This document shows, piece after piece, positions 16,364 to 24,195 of a stretch of DNA of 64,000 nucleotides. The DNA comes from Sphingomonas citricola (GTDB lineage Bacteria > Pseudomonadota > Alphaproteobacteria > Sphingomonadales > Sphingomonadaceae), in NCBI RefSeq assembly GCF_019429535.1, contig NZ_JAHXZM010000004.1, positions 248,001-312,000 on the forward strand, written 5' to 3'. Position 1 is the stretch's first letter. The number at the start of each line of letters is the position of its first letter. Under the pieces are notes generated by a model. That model ran no database searches. It was given only the letters and a program-made list of their open reading frames with translations, and had not been told where the DNA came from. Made by a program: the position numbers and the translations under genes.

Positions 16364-16543
16364 ATGAGAACAGAGAATGACGTCGATTTCTGGCGGCGGC
16401 GTGCCGATCAGGCGCGCCAGATGGCCGACCGCGCGATCTCGCCAGCGATCCGGCAGATCCACCTCGCCCGCGCGGACCTCTATGCCGCGCACGTGCGGGC
16501 GAGCGAATTGCTGGTCAGTCGACCCTATATTCGATCGGCTTGA
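16364..16543 (+). CDS. Small conserved hypothetical protein (59 aa)
   Basis: A 59-residue helical, Arg/Ala-rich protein (DVDFWRRRADQARQMADRA) with the pattern of short sphingomonad proteins beginning with a xFWRRRA-like helix and continuing HLARADLY. An excellent Shine-Dalgarno AAGGAG (16351-16356) lies seven bases before ATG 16364, which decides the start over the upstream in-frame ATG at 16313. No function is assigned. Its last 29 bases overlap the convergent DUF1989 gene, so the two 3' ends interlock. Confidence 0.65.
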   Translation: MRTENDVDFWRRRADQARQMADRAISPAIRQIHLARADLYAAHVRASELLVSRPYIRSA

Positions 16544-17111
16544 AACTGCCGCCGTTCGACGCGCCCGCGGAACAGGCGGTCAGCCCGATGACGAGGTCCA
16601 TCGCCGCGCGGAACACGATGCGGTCACCTGCCTTGCTGAGCGGGGGCAGCACCTGCAGGCGGCCCGTGGCGCCGTCGACCGGCACGTTCATGAAACAGTT
16701 GAACGCGATCGGGATCATGTCCTCGGCCACGCCGTAGGGGGCGAGCGCGGCGGCGAGATTGCCGAAACAGCCGCGGTGCGGCGGCTCGGCGGGGTAGAAA
16801 TGGCGAAACGTGTCGTAGGAGCACGGCGTCAGCAGGAAATCGTGCACCCCGACATCGTCCGCGACGATCTCCAGCATCGGGCGGGAGCGGTTCGAGTAAA
16901 GCAGGTGCCCGGTCGTCAGCCGGATCGTCTCGGCGTAATCGAGCGTCCGCCCCGAGGAGATCACCTCGCGCAGATCGTCGCGGTTGTAGGCGAGCAGATC
17001 GGCCACCTGCACCCCGCGCGGGTCGATCACGGTCAGCGTCTGCCCCGCGTCGAGCGTGAAGGCGGTGCCCGAACGCGGCGGAATCTCGGTCGTCGTCACG
17101 CGGTCGGTCAC
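16515..17111 (-). CDS. Urea carboxylase-associated / DUF1989 family protein
   Basis: 198 residues. Family metal-site residues are visible: TPCSYDTF (C97), PHRGCF (H112, C115) and FNCFMNVPV (C139). The family includes the carboxyguanidine deiminase subunits CgdA/CgdB and urea-carboxylase partners; no urea carboxylase or allophanate hydrolase is nearby, so its substrate is open. Its start ATG overlaps the stop of the upstream YcgG-like gene by 4 bases (ATGA), so the two proteins are very probably made together. A role in processing a guanidino or N-hydroxylated product is inference from this pairing. Confidence 0.88.
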   Translation of the reverse strand: MTDRVTTTEIPPRSGTAFTLDAGQTLTVIDPRGVQVADLLAYNRDDLREVISSGRTLDYAETIRLTTGHLLYSNRSRPMLEIVADDVGVHDFLLTPCSYDTFRHFYPAEPPHRGCFGNLAAALAPYGVAEDMIPIAFNCFMNVPVDGATGRLQVLPPLSKAGDRIVFRAAMDLVIGLTACSAGASNGGSFKPIEYRVD

Positions 17112-17818
17112 TGTTCGCTGTCACCCGAATAATGGAACGGGCAGCGCCATGCCTCATCGACGACGCGCCCGCTATATTGCCGCGCCTCGCTCGACGCGCC
17201 GTGGCGCGCGAGCATCGGGTTGCGCGACCCCGCGATCGCTTCGTCGCGCACCATGATCTTTTCGCGCATCGTCTCGTAGCGACCCTCGGCGCGCAGTGTC
17301 TCGAACTGGTCGTGGAGATTGAACACCATCGTCGGGCGACCAAAGCGCCGCGCCGGCCGCGAGGCGTGCGGGTGGAGCCCGACGACGAAAAACGCCTCGC
17401 CGCCGAAACTGAGCGAGAAATGCGGGTCATCGGGATCGGCGCTGACGCGCGTGTCGTAATCCTGGCCGCGCCAGACATCCTTGTCCGACAGCGACTGGAT
17501 GCGTTTCCACAAAGCGCGCTCGAAGGTCTGTTCGTCGAGGTCGTCCGGCCCCTCGAACACCACCGCGAAGCTGCGGAACAACCCGGGTTCGTCGCGGTAG
17601 GCCTGCGCGAAGCGCATCAGCCCGTCGTGGATGCGCAGATCGTCCCACGAACTGTCGATCCTGTTGCACGCCAGCACCTGCAACGTCCCCTTCGCGAGCG
17701 CGGCCTTCGCACCGACACAGGGAAAAGCGCGGTCGTCGACATGGGCGTGCATCATCGATTCGAGCTCCGCCTGCGCGGAATGGCGCCAGGGGAACATCGG
17801 GGTCTCGGGCATAGGCAT
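17108..17818 (-). CDS. YqcI/YcgG (GntA/RohS-like) heme-dependent N-oxygenase
   Basis: About 236 residues. The YqcI/YcgG family includes GntA of guanitoxin and RohS, which hydroxylate a guanidino nitrogen of arginine-derived compounds using heme. Conserved-looking features are FPCVGAKAA (C34), the FVVGLHPHASRPARRF stretch and a terminal WRCPFH (C about 226). I do not claim which Cys ligates heme. The start is uncertain: ATG 17818, ATG 17842 and ATG 17872 are all in frame and none has a good ribosome site. It is divergent from lptB and is followed by a DUF1989 gene. Confidence 0.82.
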   Translation of the reverse strand: MPMPETPMFPWRHSAQAELESMMHAHVDDRAFPCVGAKAALAKGTLQVLACNRIDSSWDDLRIHDGLMRFAQAYRDEPGLFRSFAVVFEGPDDLDEQTFERALWKRIQSLSDKDVWRGQDYDTRVSADPDDPHFSLSFGGEAFFVVGLHPHASRPARRFGRPTMVFNLHDQFETLRAEGRYETMREKIMVRDEAIAGSRNPMLARHGASSEARQYSGRVVDEAWRCPFHYSGDSEQ

Positions 17819-17982
17819 GGATCGGCCATACGGGCGAATCATGGGCGCGGTTCCGCGCGAACGACCTAACATCGATCAACGCAGCGGGTTGAAAAGGCTC
17901 GCTGATACCGCTGCCGCGAGGGGCGGGCGGCGCAAATGCCCGCTCCAGCTTTTCGCCCGATCAGCTTTGGCGTAGAGCATGC

Positions 17983-18024
17983 ATAACGGAATGCCGCTCA
18001 AGGGGTGTTCCCCCGTTATCCACG
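17983..18024 (+). promoter_or_regulatory. Inverted repeat and hairpin in the lptB leader, with DnaA-box-like end
   Basis: Outer arms ATAACGG (17983-17989) and CCGTTAT (18013-18019) enclose a small hairpin GGGG-TGTT-CCCC (18002-18013). The right arm runs into TTATCCACG (18016-18024), one base from a consensus DnaA box. It lies just before lptB. Role unknown; possibly a leader structure or operator. Confidence 0.3.
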
Positions 18025-18039
18025 AGAGTGCCCGCGCGC

Positions 18040-18822
18040 ATGGCAACTACGGCCGACCCCACGCTCGATCAGGTCGAGGCGATCCACGAAGCCCCCGTCA
18101 GCCACGGGTTGCAGGTCGTCTCGATCGCCAAATCATACGACAAGCGCACCGTGCTGACCGACGTGTCGGTGTCGGTCGGGCGCGGCGAGGTGATCGGGTT
18201 GCTCGGCCCCAATGGTGCGGGCAAGACGACGTGCTTCTATTCGGTGATGGGGCTGGTGAAGCCCGATGCCGGGCGCATCATGCTCGACGGCGACGACATC
18301 ACCGGATTGCCGATGTACCGCCGCGCGATCCTGGGGCTTGGCTATCTGCCGCAGGAAACGTCGATCTTCCGCGGGCTGTCGGTCGAGAAGAACATCATGA
18401 CCGTGCTCGAGCTGTCCGAGCCCGATGCGTCGGCGCGCTCGGCCAAGCTCGAGAAACTGCTCGACGAATTTGGGCTGACGCGGTTGCGCGACGCGCCCGC
18501 GATGGCGCTGTCGGGTGGTGAGCGGCGACGCGCGGAGATCGCGCGCGCGCTCGCGGCCGATCCGTCGATCATGCTGCTCGACGAGCCGTTCGCGGGCATC
18601 GACCCGATCTCGATCGCCGACATCCGCGATCTGGTGAAGGACCTGAAGCGCCGCGACATCGGCGTGCTGATCACCGACCACAACGTGCGCGAGACGCTCG
18701 ACATCGTCGACCGCGCCTACATCATCTACGACGGGCGCGTGCTGTTCACCGGCAGCCCGGAGGAACTGGTCGCCGACGCCAACGTCCGGCGGCTCTACCT
18801 CGGCGAAGGCTTCACGCTGTAG
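18040..18822 (+). CDS. lptB: LPS export ABC transporter ATP-binding protein LptB
   Basis: About 260 residues. Walker A is GPNGAGKTT, followed by the Q-loop LGYLPQETSIFR, signature LSGGERRRAEIARAL and Walker B LLDEPFAGIDP; the C-terminus VRRLYLGEGFTL is diagnostic for LptB. It powers LptFGC extraction of lipopolysaccharide from the inner membrane. An in-frame GTG at 18028 would add four residues; I chose ATG 18040. lptA and lptC are not adjacent. rpoN follows after 130 bases, a conserved neighbourhood. LptE in this window (44501) is the outer-membrane partner. Confidence 0.95.
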   Translation: MATTADPTLDQVEAIHEAPVSHGLQVVSIAKSYDKRTVLTDVSVSVGRGEVIGLLGPNGAGKTTCFYSVMGLVKPDAGRIMLDGDDITGLPMYRRAILGLGYLPQETSIFRGLSVEKNIMTVLELSEPDASARSAKLEKLLDEFGLTRLRDAPAMALSGGERRRAEIARALAADPSIMLLDEPFAGIDPISIADIRDLVKDLKRRDIGVLITDHNVRETLDIVDRAYIIYDGRVLFTGSPEELVADANVRRLYLGEGFTL

Positions 18823-18863
18823 CCATGGGCTGGTCGAGGTTCGTGCGATGCCGGTCCGCTTTA

Positions 18864-18907
18864 CCACCCGAGCGTCGCGTCGGTACGCCGCCCGGGCGGT
18901 CGGGTGG
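18864..18907. terminator. Large inverted repeat between lptB and rpoN
   Basis: CCACCCGA (18864-18871) pairs with TCGGGTGG (18900-18907), and the interior contains the self-complementary CCGCCCGGGCGG. It could form a strong hairpin 42 bases after lptB. There is no T-run, so a terminator or attenuator role before rpoN is inferred only from stability and position. Confidence 0.4.
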
Positions 18908-18952
18908 GGAAGTCGGCCGGCGCCGCACCGGCGTGAGCGAGCCTGACCAACG

Positions 18953-20425
18953 ATGAGCCTCGCGCCGCGGCTCGACCTGCGCCAGTCGCAATCGCTGGTG
19001 ATGACGCCGCAGTTGCAGCAGGCGATCAAGCTGCTGGCGCTGTCGAACCTCGAAATCGAGGGCGTGATCGCCGAAGAGGTCGAGAAGAATCCGCTACTCG
19101 AAACCGCGCCCGCCGCCGACGACGCGCCGGTGGTCGCACCCGACGCGCCAACGCCGGCGCGCGAGGAGCCCGCGGGTGCTGACGAGCTGGTGATGGCGGG
19201 CGAGGCCGCGGGCGAGGCGCTCGACGTCGACATCGCGGCGGAGCGGTTCGACGACGGGCCCTCGGATGGAGGCACGTCACTGGGGCCCAGTGGCGGCAGC
19301 GTTGCTGGGGGCGAGATGCCCAACCTCGACGCGTTCGCCGACACGCGCGCGGAAAGCCTCGCCGACCATCTGCTCGCGCAGGCCGGCACCGCGTTTGCCG
19401 CCGGCGACCTGTTCGTCGCGCAGCATCTGATCGACCACATCGACGAGGCCGGGTATCTACAGGTCCGCCTGCTCGAGGTCGCGCAGCGGTTGGGCGTGCC
19501 GCTCGCGCAGGTGGAGGCGGTACTCGGCGTCATCCAGACGTTCGATCCGACCGGCGTCGGCGCGCGCGATCTGGCGGAATGCCTCGCGATCCAGGCGCGC
19601 GAGGTCGACCGCTACGATCCGTGCATGGCGCGGTTGATCGACAACCTCGACCTGCTCGCGCGCGGCGAACTGTCGCGTCTCAAACGCCTGTGCCACGTCG
19701 ACGACGAGGACATGGCCGACATGATCCGCGAACTGCGCGGCTATGATCCCAAGCCCGGCTGCCGCTTCGGCGGCGAGGTCGCGCCCGCGGTCGTCCCCGA
19801 CGTCTACGTCACGCGCGGGGCCAAGGGCTGGAACGTCGAGATCAACGGCGCGACGCTGCCGCGCGTGCTGGTCAACCGCCGCTATCATGCCGAGCTCGCC
19901 GCCGGCGCGCAGGACAAGGCGTCGAAGGCCTGGCTCGGCGATCAGCTCGCCAGCGCCAACTGGCTGGTCAAGGCGCTCGACCAGCGGCAGCGCACGATCA
20001 TCCGCGTCGCGACCGAGCTGGTTCGCCAGCAGGAGGCGTTCTTCGTCCACGGCGTATCGCACCTAAAGCCGCTGACACTGTCGCGGATCGCCGAGGCGAT
20101 CGACATGCACGAATCGACCGTCAGCCGCGTGACGTCGAACAAATATCTGTCGTGCGCGCGCGGGCTGTTCGAGCTCAAATATTTCTTCACCTCGGCGATC
20201 CAGTCGGCCGACGGCGGCGACGCGGTGTCGGCAGAAGCGGTGAAGAGCGCGATCCGCGCGCTGATCGCGAACGAGGGGGCGAAGATCCTGTCGGACGATA
20301 CGCTGGTCGAATTGCTCAACGCCAAGGGCTTCGACATCGCGCGGCGGACGGTGGCGAAATACCGCGAGGCGATGGGGATCGGCAGCTCGGTCCAGCGCCG
20401 ACGCGCGCGCGCTCTGGCGGGCTAG
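18953..20425 (+). CDS. rpoN: RNA polymerase sigma-54 factor RpoN
   Basis: 490 residues. Region I (LRQSQSLVMTPQLQQAIKLL) that binds activators is intact; an acidic Ala-rich region II follows (residues about 60-125); the helix-turn-helix LSRIAEAIDMHESTVSRV and the RpoN box ARRTVAKYRE (463-472, exact consensus) recognise -12 and -24 promoters. It directs transcription needing AAA+ activators, such as nitrogen and carbon responses. In many bacteria hpf and ptsN follow rpoN; here they sit at 62265 and 62876, about 42 kb away, and rpoN is followed by a convergent DUF885 gene. Confidence 0.96.
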   Translation: MSLAPRLDLRQSQSLVMTPQLQQAIKLLALSNLEIEGVIAEEVEKNPLLETAPAADDAPVVAPDAPTPAREEPAGADELVMAGEAAGEALDVDIAAERFDDGPSDGGTSLGPSGGSVAGGEMPNLDAFADTRAESLADHLLAQAGTAFAAGDLFVAQHLIDHIDEAGYLQVRLLEVAQRLGVPLAQVEAVLGVIQTFDPTGVGARDLAECLAIQAREVDRYDPCMARLIDNLDLLARGELSRLKRLCHVDDEDMADMIRELRGYDPKPGCRFGGEVAPAVVPDVYVTRGAKGWNVEINGATLPRVLVNRRYHAELAAGAQDKASKAWLGDQLASANWLVKALDQRQRTIIRVATELVRQQEAFFVHGVSHLKPLTLSRIAEAIDMHESTVSRVTSNKYLSCARGLFELKYFFTSAIQSADGGDAVSAEAVKSAIRALIANEGAKILSDDTLVELLNAKGFDIARRTVAKYREAMGIGSSVQRRRARALAG

Positions 20426-20442
20426 CCGCAACAATCCACGGC

Positions 20443-20451
20443 TTATCCACA
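20443..20451 (+). promoter_or_regulatory. Perfect DnaA box TTATCCACA
   Basis: An exact TTATCCACA lies 18 bases after the rpoN stop, between two convergent genes. One isolated box is expected by chance at low rate, so it may be a titration site or incidental. Confidence 0.4.
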
Positions 20452-20459
20452 GTCTTGTC

Positions 20460-20487
20460 GACAGGCCGGGCGCGGACCCGGCCTGTC
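20460..20487. terminator. Bidirectional terminator-like hairpin between rpoN and the DUF885 gene
   Basis: GACAGGCCGGG (20460-20470) and CCCGGCCTGTC (20477-20487) form a perfect 11-base stem with loop CGCGGA. Placement between convergent stops fits a bidirectional terminator, although neither side has a long T-run, as is common in GC-rich genomes. Confidence 0.6.
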
Positions 20488-20494
20488 CCGTCGC

Positions 20495-22327
20495 CTATCC
20501 CTTCTTCGCCGCGATGTAGCGGTCGACCTCTTCCTCGAGCACGTCGAGCGGCAGCGCGCCCTGCGCCAGCACCGCCTCGTGGAAGTCGCGGATGTCGAAT
20601 TTCGGCCCCAGCGCCCGCTCCGCCTTGGCGCGCAGCTCGGTGATCTTGAGCTGGCCGATCTTGTACGCGGTCGCCTGTCCGGGCCAGTTGATGTAGCGAT
20701 CGACCTCGCGCGCGATGTCGGTGTCGCTGACCGAGCTATTGGCCTTGAAATATTCGATCGCCTGCGCGCGGGTCCAGCGTTTCGCGTGGATGCCGGTGTC
20801 GAGCACCAGCCGGATCGCGCGCCACATCTGGAGCGAGAGCATCCCGAATTCCGAATACGGGTCCTTGTACGCCCCCATCTCCTTCGCCAGCCGCTCGGTA
20901 TAGAGCCCCCACCCCTCGGCATAGGCGCCGTAGCCGCCGAAGCGGCGGAACTTGGGCAGCCCTTCGAGCTCCATCGCGCGCGCGATCTGGAAATGGTGGC
21001 CGGGCGCGCCTTCGTGGACCGAGATGCCCGCCATCTGCACCTTCTGCGTCTGGTTCATGTCGACCAGATTGACGTAATAGATGCCGGGGCGCGAACCGTC
21101 GGGCGCGGGCTGGTTGTAGAAGGCGGTGGGCGCGGTCGCCTCGCGCCATTTCTCGACCGCGCGCACCTCGAGCTTCGCCTTTGGCAGGTGGCTGAACCAG
21201 CGCGGCGCCTTCGCCATCATGTCCGCGATCACAGCGCGCGCGTCCGACAGATACTGCTCGCGGCCCGCCTCGGTGTTGGGATATTTGAACTTTGAATCGG
21301 TGCGGATGTAGTCGAAGAATTGCGGCAGCGTGCCGGTGAAGCCGACCTGCCGCTTGATCGCCTCCATCTCACGGCCGATCGAGGCGACTTGGTTCAGCCC
21401 GATCTGGTGGATCTGGTCGGCGGTCAGGTCGGTCGTCGTCGTCGCGCGCAACCGCTGCTGATAATAAGCCGCGCCGTCGGGCAGGCTCCACGCGCCATTG
21501 TCGCCCTTCGCCATCGGTTCGACCGCGTCGAGCGCTGCGAACATCACGTCGTAGCCGCGCTTGAACGGACCCGTCATCGCCGCGACCGCATCGGCGACGA
21601 GCTTGTCCTTCTCCCCCTGCGGAATGGTGAGCGCGGCGACCTTTTTCTTGAAATCGGCGAGGACGGCGGTGTCGGGGCCGGTCGTGAACGGCGCGCCGGT
21701 CACGACCTTCATCGCATCGGCGCGGACGGGGGCGAAGTTGAGCTTCGGCGGGACGATTCCCTTGGCGGCACGCGCGCGCAGTTCGGCCGCGCTCTCGCGC
21801 ATCACGCGCTCGGTATCGCGCAACCGCGCGATGTAGGCGCGCGCGTCGTCGGCCGAGTCGATGCGGTGATTGTTGATCAGGAACACCGGCACCTCGCCCA
21901 TCGGGCTGCCGTTGGTCGAGATGAGATAGCCGTGGTCGCGGAAGCGGAACGCCTCGCGCGCCTGCTCGGCCTGCTGCTCGAACAGGCGGTAGCTGAGCCG
22001 TGCGCTTGTCCCCAGCCGAGCGGGGCTGAACTGCGCGCGCATCTGCCGGAGCTGACGCTCGCCGAGGTCGCGGCTCCTGACCGCGGCGGCATCGGTGTAA
22101 TCGTCGAGACGATCGTAGTTGGTCTTCAACCCCAGGCTCGTCTGCGCCTCCGGGCTGAGCGCGACCTGCTCGTCGAAGGCGCGGTCGAGGAACGCGACGA
22201 GGCGCGCATCCTCGGCCGCGGTGTTGCTGGCGGCGGGCGCCGCGGGTGACGGAGCCTGCGTCGCGCCGATGATGGCAGGAGCGGTGACGCCGGCGAGCAG
22301 CACCAGCGTCAGGTGACGGATCGACAT
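20495..22327 (-). CDS. DUF885 family secreted hydrolase
   Basis: About 610 residues. The N-terminus has a signal-peptide-like core (LVLLAGVTAPAIIG) and a Pro/Ala-rich stretch, so export is likely. The chain holds HEGAPGHHFQ, a zinc-site-like motif (HExxxHH) of the DUF885 peptidase-like family, with EGWGLYTERLA shortly after. The frame is open to 22438, but ATG 22327 is preceded by AGGGGAGAAG and begins the signal peptide. It follows the S10 peptidase gene by 20 bases, so both secreted hydrolases are probably co-transcribed. Substrate unknown; family is predicted proteolytic. Confidence 0.85.
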   Translation of the reverse strand: MSIRHLTLVLLAGVTAPAIIGATQAPSPAAPAASNTAAEDARLVAFLDRAFDEQVALSPEAQTSLGLKTNYDRLDDYTDAAAVRSRDLGERQLRQMRAQFSPARLGTSARLSYRLFEQQAEQAREAFRFRDHGYLISTNGSPMGEVPVFLINNHRIDSADDARAYIARLRDTERVMRESAAELRARAAKGIVPPKLNFAPVRADAMKVVTGAPFTTGPDTAVLADFKKKVAALTIPQGEKDKLVADAVAAMTGPFKRGYDVMFAALDAVEPMAKGDNGAWSLPDGAAYYQQRLRATTTTDLTADQIHQIGLNQVASIGREMEAIKRQVGFTGTLPQFFDYIRTDSKFKYPNTEAGREQYLSDARAVIADMMAKAPRWFSHLPKAKLEVRAVEKWREATAPTAFYNQPAPDGSRPGIYYVNLVDMNQTQKVQMAGISVHEGAPGHHFQIARAMELEGLPKFRRFGGYGAYAEGWGLYTERLAKEMGAYKDPYSEFGMLSLQMWRAIRLVLDTGIHAKRWTRAQAIEYFKANSSVSDTDIAREVDRYINWPGQATAYKIGQLKITELRAKAERALGPKFDIRDFHEAVLAQGALPLDVLEEEVDRYIAAKKG

Positions 22328-22347
22328 ATCTTCTCCCCTGTTCTTGA

Positions 22348-24018
22348 TCAGTTCGGCGGCGTCGTCTGCGCCGCCGACACGCTGGCGGGCTGCGCGGGCG
22401 TGCCGTTCCTCGCATCGCTGACCGCCGCGTCGTACCACGCCGACAGATCGCGCTTCATGGCGTGCAGCGCCTCGGGGTTGAGGTACGTCATGTGACCGGC
22501 GGGATAGTAGGTGAACTTCAGGTTCTGCTGCTGCGCGGGTTCGAGCATCATGTGGCCGAGGTCATTCTCGGTTCCGAAGAACGGCGTCGCCATGTCGTAC
22601 CAACCGTTCATCGATAATACGTGGAGGTACGGGTTGGCGCGCATCGCCGCGGCGAGATCGACCGCAGTGTTGGGGTTGTTCTGCATCCCCTGCCCGCCGC
22701 CCGGCGCGCGGTGCTTCCAGTTCCAGTCCCAGCCGGCGGCGTCGCGCGCCGACAGGCGGTAGGGCATGTCGGTCTTGTAGCCGAGCGTGTGCGTCGCATA
22801 ATCGTTGAACGTCGCGATGAACGCGCCCGAGATCGCGTCGGACGAGGCATCGGTTTCGGGCCGCTCGCCCGCCGCATCGGCGTCGAGCCCGGTGTAGCGC
22901 GAATCGAACCGCCCGATCGTCTGGCGCGTCCCGCGCAGCAGTTCCTTCTGGAACCGCGGCAGGTCGACGCGCAGGTTGGATCGGATGATGAATTCCGGGC
23001 TGAGCCCGGTCAGCTCGCTCATCCGCCGCGCGACCGCGTCGCGTTCCTGCACCGAAATGTTCTGCCCCTTGGCAAGCGCGGACATGTATGGCTCGGTCGC
23101 GAACTCGCGCGCGGCTTGCACGATCGTCGCGACGTCGGCGGGGCGGTTGGGGACACGGTTGTGGTACCAGGCGGTCGCGGCGTAGCTCGGCAGGTAGTTG
23201 AGATAGACCTGATCGAGTCCAGGCTGGCGATAGCCGTAGTTCATGATCGACGAGAGCAGCACGACGCCGTTCAGCGCCATGCCGCGGTCCTGCAACTGAT
23301 AGGCGAGCGCGCCCGATCGCAGCGTGCCGTAGCTTTCGCCGAAGATGAACTTCGGGCTATTCCAGCGGCCGTATTTGGTCGAGTAGCGGATGATCGCCTT
23401 GGCAAAGGCGTCGGCATCCTCGTCGGTGCCGTAGAAGGCGCTGGGCTTCATGTCGCCCAAGGGCCGCGAATAGCCCGCGCCGATCGCGTCGAGGAAGACC
23501 ATATCGGTCTTGTCGAGCAACGTGTCGGGGTTGGGGCCGAAGTCATACGGCGCGGGGCGGATCGATTCGGGGTTGCCGGTCTTGAGCCGCACCGGCGCGA
23601 ACGACCCCATGTGGAGCCAGAAGGTCGGGCTGCCCGGTCCGCCGTTGTAGAAATAGGTGATCGGGCGTTTCGTGCCCGGCTTCGTCCCGTCGAGCGTGTA
23701 GGCGGTGTAGAACATCGACGCGGTCGGTTTGCCCTCGGTATCGCGCAGCGTCAGCGTGCCCGCGGTCGCGGTATAGCCGAGCCGCCTGCCAGCGACCGTC
23801 ACGTTGCCGCGCGATACTTCCGCGCGCTCGGCGACGGGGGCACTGGCGTAATCGGCCTCGACCGCGTCGCGCTGGACCTCGGCATTGGTGCGGCCGGGTT
23901 TCTCCTTCGCCGCGGCCTTGTCGGCGCCGGCGCGATCGCCCGCGCGTTCCTGGGCCAATCCGGCGGTACTGACGGTCAACCCCGCGCCCAGCAGCAACAA
24001 CGACGCCAATCGCACCAC
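22348..24018 (-). CDS. S10-family serine carboxypeptidase-like protein, secreted
   Basis: About 556 residues. Starts with a signal-like hydrophobic segment (ASLLLLGAGLTVSTAGLAQ). The nucleophile motif is GESYGT (Ser 229), the oxyanion region NGGPGSPTFWLHMGSF, and Asp and His lie in NGWYDMATPF and PAGHMTYL near the end, completing a serine carboxypeptidase triad. GTG 24018 is chosen because AGAGGGG lies about seven bases upstream and the signal peptide follows directly; ATG 24075 lacks both. It shares an operon with the DUF885 gene. Sphingomonads often encode several secreted S10 peptidases. Confidence 0.88.
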   Translation of the reverse strand: MVRLASLLLLGAGLTVSTAGLAQERAGDRAGADKAAAKEKPGRTNAEVQRDAVEADYASAPVAERAEVSRGNVTVAGRRLGYTATAGTLTLRDTEGKPTASMFYTAYTLDGTKPGTKRPITYFYNGGPGSPTFWLHMGSFAPVRLKTGNPESIRPAPYDFGPNPDTLLDKTDMVFLDAIGAGYSRPLGDMKPSAFYGTDEDADAFAKAIIRYSTKYGRWNSPKFIFGESYGTLRSGALAYQLQDRGMALNGVVLLSSIMNYGYRQPGLDQVYLNYLPSYAATAWYHNRVPNRPADVATIVQAAREFATEPYMSALAKGQNISVQERDAVARRMSELTGLSPEFIIRSNLRVDLPRFQKELLRGTRQTIGRFDSRYTGLDADAAGERPETDASSDAISGAFIATFNDYATHTLGYKTDMPYRLSARDAAGWDWNWKHRAPGGGQGMQNNPNTAVDLAAAMRANPYLHVLSMNGWYDMATPFFGTENDLGHMMLEPAQQQNLKFTYYPAGHMTYLNPEALHAMKRDLSAWYDAAVSDARNGTPAQPASVSAAQTTPPN

Positions 24019-24168
24019 GCGCAATCCCCTCTTCAATCTCGTTTGCGCGAACCTAGGCCAGCATCCTTCACCCATTCAAGCGAAAGCGGGCCGCCGCCGC
24101 CGCGCCGGGCGAGCGCACCCGGCGCGACTGCGTGAAAGCACTTGTGCGCCGCCGTCCGCGCGGCGAGG

Positions 24169-24178
24169 TTGTGCACAA
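24169..24178. promoter_or_regulatory. Palindrome TTGTGCACAA upstream of the amidohydrolase
   Basis: A perfect 10-base palindrome ends 17 bases before ATG 24196, in the 177-base spacer between the divergent S10 peptidase and amidohydrolase genes. It could be an operator for either; short enough that chance is possible. Confidence 0.3.
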
Positions 24179-24195
24179 CAGGGGAAGGGTTTTTC

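Noticed and set aside
18016..18024. TTATCCACG before lptB as an origin element
   Set aside because: A single near-match box without clustered partners; far from the hemE-adjacent gap with four boxes.
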